Assembly (NCBI GenBank): GCA_002732905.1
Contig: NVTC01000002.1
Location: forward strand, 122,164-128,647
Source of the DNA: Robiginitomaculum sp.
Lineage (GTDB): Bacteria; Pseudomonadota; Alphaproteobacteria; Caulobacterales; Maricaulaceae
Direction of reading: 5' to 3'
DNA: 6,484 bases
The notes under the pieces were generated by a model that had not been told where the DNA came from, searched no databases, and saw only the letters and a list, made by a program, of their open reading frames with translations. The position numbers and the translations under genes are program-made. This document shows positions 6,032-6,484 of the stretch, piece after piece (within the stretch, counting starts at the first letter, position 1; each line of letters begins with the position of its first letter).

Positions 6032-6484
6032 TTGGAACAAAAGATCCAAAACATTGTAATGCGTCCAGGCCGCCCCAGAAACCCTGATATTGAGGATAAG
6101 GTCGTTAAAGCTGCTATCGAAATATTAGCAGCTAATGGATATCAAGGTCTGTCCTTTGCGAAAGTAAGTTCGGTTTCCGGTGTTGCGCGCCCCACATTAA
6201 AGCTAAGGTGGGATACACGAGAAGATTTATGCATCATGACGATCAAGCACTTGCTTGACCTCCCGCAAGGCTTACAATTGCCAGATGATCTTTCCGATCA
6301 TAATATCAGAGCGCTTACTGTTTCAGTGTTAGAAGGGCTTATTAGTGCACTCAGCTTGCCACAAACCATGCGTATCCTAAGCTCTATTTTATCTGCAGCG
6401 CATTTTTCGGAGCCTTTGGGCGAGTTAAGGCAGTATATTTTATCAAGACGCGGCATCGTATTACGGCGCCTTATACGGGCCGGT
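6032..6484 (+). CDS. TetR-family transcriptional regulator (3' partial)
   Basis: The frame stays open to the window end, giving 151 residues of a family usually near 190-220. After a short lead, the basic RPGRPRNPD arm (11-19) precedes a TetR_N domain: helix IEDKVVKAAIEILAANGYQGLSF (20-42), then the helix-turn-helix KVSSVSGVARPTLKLRW and TREDL (44-66). The RPTLKLRW recognition segment replaces the usual PTLYRRW, so sequence preference may differ. The remaining part is the start of a helical ligand-binding and dimer domain that carries few recognisable motifs. TTG at 6032 is chosen because of the spaced GAGGAA; ATG at 6059 is the alternative and would remove nine residues. It is divergent from the TBDR with a palindromic operator between, so it probably represses that operon and itself until a ligand, likely the imported compound or its product, releases it. 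Confidence 0.9.
   Translation, partial: MEQKIQNIVMRPGRPRNPDIEDKVVKAAIEILAANGYQGLSFAKVSSVSGVARPTLKLRWDTREDLCIMTIKHLLDLPQGLQLPDDLSDHNIRALTVSVLEGLISALSLPQTMRILSSILSAAHFSEPLGELRQYILSRRGIVLRRLIRAG

Overview
The window looks like part of the chromosome of an AT-leaning alphaproteobacterium, probably marine or aquatic. This rests on protein style only: a sphingomonad-type TonB-dependent receptor (TBDR), an IS6 transposase of the alphaproteobacterial subgroup, and an IS3-family transposase of a kind common in marine alphaproteobacteria. The species cannot be named from the sequence.

Left part (1-1556) is insertion-sequence debris. The tail of an unrecognised, probably outer-membrane beta-barrel gene runs into a complete 801-bp IS6-family element (164-964). 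That element directly abuts the 3' half of an IS3-family element (965 to about 1512). About 19 bp resembling a third IS6-family end follow (1513-1531). No target duplication flanks the intact IS6 copy and the 5' half of the IS3 element is absent, so the region was probably reshaped by nested insertions and an IS6-mediated adjacent deletion.

Right part (1557-6484) is a compact regulated locus. Three genes on the minus strand run TBDR (779 aa), alpha/beta hydrolase (278 aa), then a DUF2817/M14-like metallohydrolase (371 aa). The two enzyme genes overlap by 11 nt. A TetR-family regulator, cut off by the window end, is divergent from the TBDR. The 103-bp gap between them holds a perfect inverted repeat of two 16-nt arms with a 6-nt spacer. 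That repeat contains a good promoter on each strand, so TetR bound there should control both directions. A perfect 32-bp palindrome followed by a U-tract separates the TBDR from the enzymes and could act as a terminator or attenuator.

The hydrolase resembles AidH, the alpha/beta-hydrolase N-acyl-homoserine lactonase of Ochrobactrum. It keeps the nucleophile and oxyanion motifs, but has Asp for the AidH catalytic Glu and Phe for an active-site Tyr. A working model (inference) is a TetR-controlled scavenging module: the TBDR imports a lactone, ester or N-acyl compound, the hydrolase opens it, and the M14-like enzyme may cleave an amide bond in the product. AHL turnover is one candidate chemistry, but the sequence does not prove it.
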